This document shows, piece by piece, positions 61,385 to 64,000 of a stretch of 64,000 bases of DNA. The DNA comes from Leclercia adecarboxylata (lineage in GTDB: Bacteria; Pseudomonadota; Gammaproteobacteria; Enterobacterales; Enterobacteriaceae), in NCBI RefSeq assembly GCF_006874705.1, contig NZ_CP035382.1, positions 1,612,001 to 1,676,000 on the forward strand, in the 5' to 3' direction. Made by a program: the position numbers and the translations under genes. Each line of letters opens with the position of its first letter. The stretch's first letter is position 1. A model generated the notes under the pieces. The model did not search any database. It was not told where the DNA came from and saw only the letters and a list, made by a program, of their open reading frames with translations.

Positions 61385-62590
61385 ATGAACACGCTTTTGT
61401 ACGCGCTTTTTCGCGCGCTCCGCAGCCATCGCTGGCTGCGCCTGCTGGCCTGCGCTTTTCTCTTTACCTCTGTGGGGAATGGCTTAACCCAGGTCATGGT
61501 CTTTGGCCTGCTGCTGGACTGGCAGGCTCCCGCCTCTTTACTGACCCTGGCATATCTGTTTGCCATGCTACCCGGCTTTGTGGGCAGCCTCGTTGGAGAG
61601 AGGCTCTGTATGCGCTTTTCGCCCATCCGCCTGCTGGTCCTGACCGAGTGGCTGGGTCTGCTCGCCCTGCTGTTTCCCCTGATGGGCATTCAGTATCACA
61701 GCATGGTGGCGCTGCTGGCGGTGCAGTCCACCGAGGCCTTTCTGGCGGGCATGAGCTGGCCGGCTCTGACCCTGCTGTTCCGTCGGGGATTATCCGAAGC
61801 CGAGCTGCCCGCGGCGACATGCCTGGAGACGATGATTTTTGCGTCGCAGGTGCTGCTGGGTACCGGGCTGGGTATGGTGCTGTTCCACCAGTTGCCCGCC
61901 CTGACACTCCTCGGGTTCGACGCGCTCACCTTTGTGGGTTCCTTGCTGATGTTGCTCCTCGCCGGCAGCGCGTTGCCTTCTCTGGCGCCTGGACAGGCAG
62001 CAGAAACCGAAAGACCGGTGGCAGTGCACTGGCAGACGCTGGCCCCGCAGCAAAAACGCAGCCTGTTACTGCTTCCCGCCCTCGCCGCCGTGGGATCGCC
62101 CGCGATGGCGCTATTGCCTGCGCTGGCGCAGCAGATCGAACCGGAGGATGCCGCCGGGCTGGCTCTACCCTTGCTCTTTGCCCGCAGCCTTGGGCAGCTG
62201 TGCGGCCCGCTGCTGCTGAAGAGAGAGAGCCTGCCCCGCTACGCCGGGCAAAACCGTCTCCTGCTGACCTGCCTCGGCCTCTTTTTATTCGCTTACGGAA
62301 CGATCCCCCTGTTATCGGGGATGCAGGCGCTGGGGGTAGTATTTATCGCCCATCTGGCCTCAAATATCGTTTTTGCGGTGGGCACTTTTAGCCTGCTGAG
62401 CAGCTTTCAGGCTGACCAGGTTTCTTCGGCCAGCGGCAGGGCGTGGCGATGGCAAACCGCCAGTGCGTCACTCTTTACCTGCCTCACGGCACTGATTGCT
62501 GACGTATGGGGGCCGCTGCAGGCGCTGTATGGCGTTTCGGCCTGTGCCTTGCTGATTGTCGTGGGGACCCTGAGGCGCTACGGCAGATAA
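61385..62590 (+). CDS. Uncharacterised MFS transporter
   Basis: 401 residues with a start ATG 6 nt after AAAGGATC. About 12 hydrophobic helices and a central cytoplasmic linker (about 200-225) give the major-facilitator layout. The N-terminus is FLFTSVGNGLTQVMVFGLL and a GSLVGERLCMRFSP loop lies between helices 2 and 3 (the family A-loop position). It resembles MFS_3-type efflux proteins such as enterobactin exporters, but the substrate cannot be called. In E. coli this position (between hemY and the tRNA operon) holds glmZ and aslBA, so the gene is an accessory insertion. Confidence 0.8.
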   Translation: MNTLLYALFRALRSHRWLRLLACAFLFTSVGNGLTQVMVFGLLLDWQAPASLLTLAYLFAMLPGFVGSLVGERLCMRFSPIRLLVLTEWLGLLALLFPLMGIQYHSMVALLAVQSTEAFLAGMSWPALTLLFRRGLSEAELPAATCLETMIFASQVLLGTGLGMVLFHQLPALTLLGFDALTFVGSLLMLLLAGSALPSLAPGQAAETERPVAVHWQTLAPQQKRSLLLLPALAAVGSPAMALLPALAQQIEPEDAAGLALPLLFARSLGQLCGPLLLKRESLPRYAGQNRLLLTCLGLFLFAYGTIPLLSGMQALGVVFIAHLASNIVFAVGTFSLLSSFQADQVSSASGRAWRWQTASASLFTCLTALIADVWGPLQALYGVSACALLIVVGTLRRYGR

Positions 62591-62593
62591 GGC

Positions 62594-62794
62594 ATAAAAA
62601 AACGCCTGCTAAAAAGCAGGCGTTAAACAGGTCTGTTCGACAACTTGTGGTGCTTCACTCAACGTTGTGCCCATGGTGTTTGATGAGGCCGAAGCGACAT
62701 CTGTCAGTGGACGATAAGCACCGTAAATGGCTCTGCATCATTCCGGGGTTTATGAGGCGCTAGGGCGAACATAAGAGATGGAATGAGCATCTAC
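62594..62794 (-). ncRNA. glmZ: Small RNA GlmZ
   Basis: About 201 nt on the minus strand. The 5' end GTAGATGCTCATTCCATC and the following segments closely match E. coli GlmZ (about 207 nt). It ends in a terminator hairpin, AACGCCTGCT / AGCAGGCGTT, followed by TTTTTTTAT. GlmZ base-pairs with glmS mRNA with Hfq to raise glucosamine-6-phosphate synthase, and is cut by RNase E with the adaptor RapZ. As in E. coli it lies close to hemY. It converges on the MFS gene. Confidence 0.95.
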
Positions 62795-62805
62795 ATATGT
62801 ATTAT

Positions 62806-62821
62806 TGCATGCAACGTGCCA
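62806..62821 (-). promoter_or_regulatory. Sigma54 promoter of glmZ
   Basis: TGGCACG-N4-ATGCA closely fits the -24/-12 consensus TGGCACG-N4-TTGCA and ends 12 nt before the GlmZ 5' end. An overlapping sigma70-like TACATAT also lies at -10. Confidence 0.85.
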
Positions 62822-62927
62822 GGTTTGTATCCCGAAGTTGTCCGATCTCCAACTTTTTAAGATAAAAGGAAATTATGCTATTCAGGCAGGTCGAGAGGGG
62901 CAGAATGTATCGCGATCGCGGACAAAG

Positions 62928-62945
62928 TGTCTCCTGAAAACGACA
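62928..62945. promoter_or_regulatory. GlrR activator box 1
   Basis: TGTC-N10-GACA, a perfect match to the GlrR (QseF) binding motif known from glmY and glmZ promoters, about 135-150 nt upstream of GlmZ. Confidence 0.85.
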
Positions 62946-62990
62946 CCCTGGAACAGAAAGAAATATATTATTATTTATCAGAAGGTTAAG

Positions 62991-63008
62991 TGTCACTTAT
63001 TCACGACA
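62991..63008. promoter_or_regulatory. GlrR activator box 2
   Basis: A second perfect TGTC-N10-GACA, 63 bp from the first. Confidence 0.85.
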
Positions 63009-63022
63009 GGCTGGCGGAATGC

Positions 63023-63040
63023 TGTCGGCGATTAGCAACA
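63023..63040. promoter_or_regulatory. GlrR activator box 3 (one mismatch)
   Basis: TGTC-N10-AACA, 32 bp from box 2. It differs from the motif by one base. Three boxes is the usual number upstream of glmY/glmZ. Confidence 0.6.
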
Positions 63041-63060
63041 GAGGCAGGAATAGCAGAAAA

Positions 63061-63086
63061 CAAAAAACCCCGCCGAAGCGGGGTTC
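63061..63086 (-). terminator. Terminator of the tRNA operon
   Basis: AACCCCGC and GCGGGGTT form an 8-bp stem with a 4-nt loop, followed on the minus strand by TTTT. It lies 6 nt after tRNA-Pro. Confidence 0.93.
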
Positions 63087-63091
63087 AAAAT

Positions 63092-63168
63092 TGGTCGGCG
63101 AGAGAGGATTCGAACCTCCGACCCACTGGTCCCAAACCAGTTGCGCTACCAAGCTGCGCTACTCGCCG
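63092..63168 (-). tRNA. proM: tRNA-Pro (TGG)
   Basis: 77 nt with encoded CCA. Anticodon TGG in CTGGT-TTGGGA-CCAG context. Last gene of the Arg-His-Leu-Pro operon, as in E. coli argX-hisR-leuT-proM. Confidence 0.97.
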
Positions 63169-63211
63169 TTGTACTGCTTTTTGAATTTTTAGTTCAATTC
63201 ATTAAAAGTCG

Positions 63212-63297
63212 TGGTGCGAGGGGGGGGACTCGAACCCCCACATCCTAAGGACACTAACACCTGAAGCTAGCGCGTCTACCAATTCCGCCACCTTCGC
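63212..63297 (-). tRNA. leuT: tRNA-Leu (CAG)
   Basis: 86 nt with encoded CCA and a long class II variable arm. Anticodon CAG in GCTTCAGGTGT. Third gene of the operon. Confidence 0.97.
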
Positions 63298-63318
63298 AAT
63301 TCACAACTCTTTAAATAA

Positions 63319-63394
63319 TGGGGTGGCTAATGGGATTCGAACCCACGACAACTGGAATCACAATCCAGGGCTCTACCAACTGAGCTATAGCCAC
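63319..63394 (-). tRNA. hisR: tRNA-His (GTG)
   Basis: 76 nt with encoded CCA. Anticodon GTG in GATTGTGATTC. Second gene of the operon, starting GTGGCTATAGC as expected for tRNA-His with its extra G. Confidence 0.97.
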
Positions 63395-63466
63395 CACTAC
63401 TTAATACTTTACTTCCACGCGGTTCTGCCTACTTAACAGACCACCGCAGCTCCAGCACCGGGTAAA

Positions 63467-63543
<77 letters not shown>

Positions 63544-63564
63544 TTAGCGCCGTTGCGGGGCTGG

Positions 63565-63593
63565 ATATTACGGAGGTCTCGCTCTGCTGTCTA
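63565..63593 (-). promoter_or_regulatory. Promoter of the argX-hisR-leuT-proM operon
   Basis: TAGACA (63588-63593) and TAATAT (63565-63570) with exactly 17-bp spacing. A GC-rich discriminator (CCAGCCCCGC) follows, as in stringently controlled stable-RNA promoters. Confidence 0.85.
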
Positions 63594-63648
63594 GTGCTTT
63601 TTTAAAATAAATGCGCGTTTGCTTACAGTTTGCGCACTTTGCCGCATA

Positions 63649-64000
63649 TTACTGCGTTTTTGCCTTTTCGACGTGCCGTCCCAGGCCAAAAAGCTTATAT
63701 CCCAGGCTCACGGCAGCGATAAATATCATCCCGACATACAGTGACATGCGGGTATCTTCATTGAAGTACATGCCGATGAGCACACAGATCAGGAACGCCA
63801 TGGTCAGATAGTTCGTCCACGGGAACAGAATGGAGCGGAACGGATGGCTGGCAATCGCTTTTTTATGCGCCTGACGGAAACGCAGCTGGCTAATCAGGAT
63901 CACAAACCACGGCACCATTCCCGGCAGTACGCTGGCGCTGTACACGTAGACGAAGACACGCTGCGGGTTCGGGATGATGTAGTTCAGGCACGACCCCACC
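63649..64000 (-). CDS. yifK: Amino-acid permease YifK/ThrP (3' part, cut by window edge)
   Basis: The last 117 or so residues of a APC-superfamily permease are in the window. Motifs [19 protein letters not shown] and [17 protein letters not shown] match E. coli YifK, a proton-linked threonine/serine transporter of the inner membrane (ThrP). About three to four helices are visible before a short basic tail ([10 protein letters not shown]). It lies upstream of argX on the same strand, the conserved E. coli order, and the tRNA promoter is in the gap between. Confidence 0.95.
   Translation of the reverse strand, partial: VGSCLNYIIPNPQRVFVYVYSASVLPGMVPWFVILISQLRFRQAHKKAIASHPFRSILFPWTNYLTMAFLICVLIGMYFNEDTRMSLYVGMIFIAAVSLGYKLFGLGRHVEKAKTQ

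Noticed and set aside
61369..62391. Overlapping plus-strand frame of 340 codons in the MFS gene region
   Set aside because: Its Arg/Ala/Gly-rich product has no membrane pattern, while the other frame gives a clean 12-helix MFS protein with a better start.

Overview
The window is chromosomal DNA of an enterobacterium close to Enterobacter, Leclercia or Lelliottia. The rRNA genes have E. coli-like lengths (16S 1542 nt, 23S 2906 nt, 5S 120 nt). Nearly every protein aligns end to end with a known E. coli K-12 protein, and REP and ERIC intergenic repeats are present. The genus cannot be fixed from this stretch alone.

Layout. 1-5184 (minus strand): the 5' part of dctA, then pdeK, birA and murB. 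5312-10885 (minus): one complete rRNA operon, 16S-tRNA-Ile-tRNA-Ala-23S-5S, with P1, P2, boxA and a terminator. 10914-18456: hemG, trkH, yigZ and pepQ, with fadBA divergent behind a perfect FadR operator. 18466-29417: an ERIC element, fre, ubiD, rfaH (plus strand), tatD, the ubiEJB-tatABC cluster, rmuC and udp. 29669-34790: dlhH and an accessory beta-glucoside operon (PTS permease, 6-phospho-beta-glucosidase, BglG-type antiterminator) behind a RAT/terminator switch. 34887-45100: metE and metR divergent, yigM, yigL, pldB, rhtB, rhtC, recQ, pldA. 45260-54174: yigI, rarD, corA with a leader peptide, uvrD-yigB-xerC-yigA-dapF-lptM, cyaY. 54263-61225: cyaA and divergent hemCDXY. 61262-64000: a candidate 19-codon ORF, an uncharacterised MFS transporter, the sRNA GlmZ with a sigma54 promoter and GlrR boxes, the tRNA operon Arg-His-Leu-Pro, and the 3' end of yifK.

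Themes. Heme and tetrapyrrole synthesis (hemG, hemCDXY), ubiquinone synthesis (ubiD, ubiE, ubiJ, ubiB), twin-arginine export (tatABC), fatty-acid oxidation (fadBA), methionine synthesis and control (metE, metR), envelope phospholipid turnover (pldA, pldB), DNA repair and recombination (uvrD, recQ, xerC, rmuC) and cAMP signalling (cyaA plus several CRP sites).

The gene order is E. coli-like from hemG to yifK but departs sharply at the left end. The rRNA operon has hemG upstream, as rrnA does in E. coli, but murB-birA downstream, as rrnB does. birA is followed by pdeK-dctA, which in E. coli lie on the other side of oriC. This fits an inversion roughly symmetric about the origin plus an rrn-rrn exchange. 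The other points worth a second look are the RAT-controlled beta-glucoside operon with its regulator last, the sigma54/GlrR control region of glmZ, the corA leader ORF, a possible attenuator before dctA, and the small Met-rich ORF near 61.3 kb. No CRISPR array, prophage, insertion sequence or clear novel defence system was seen.
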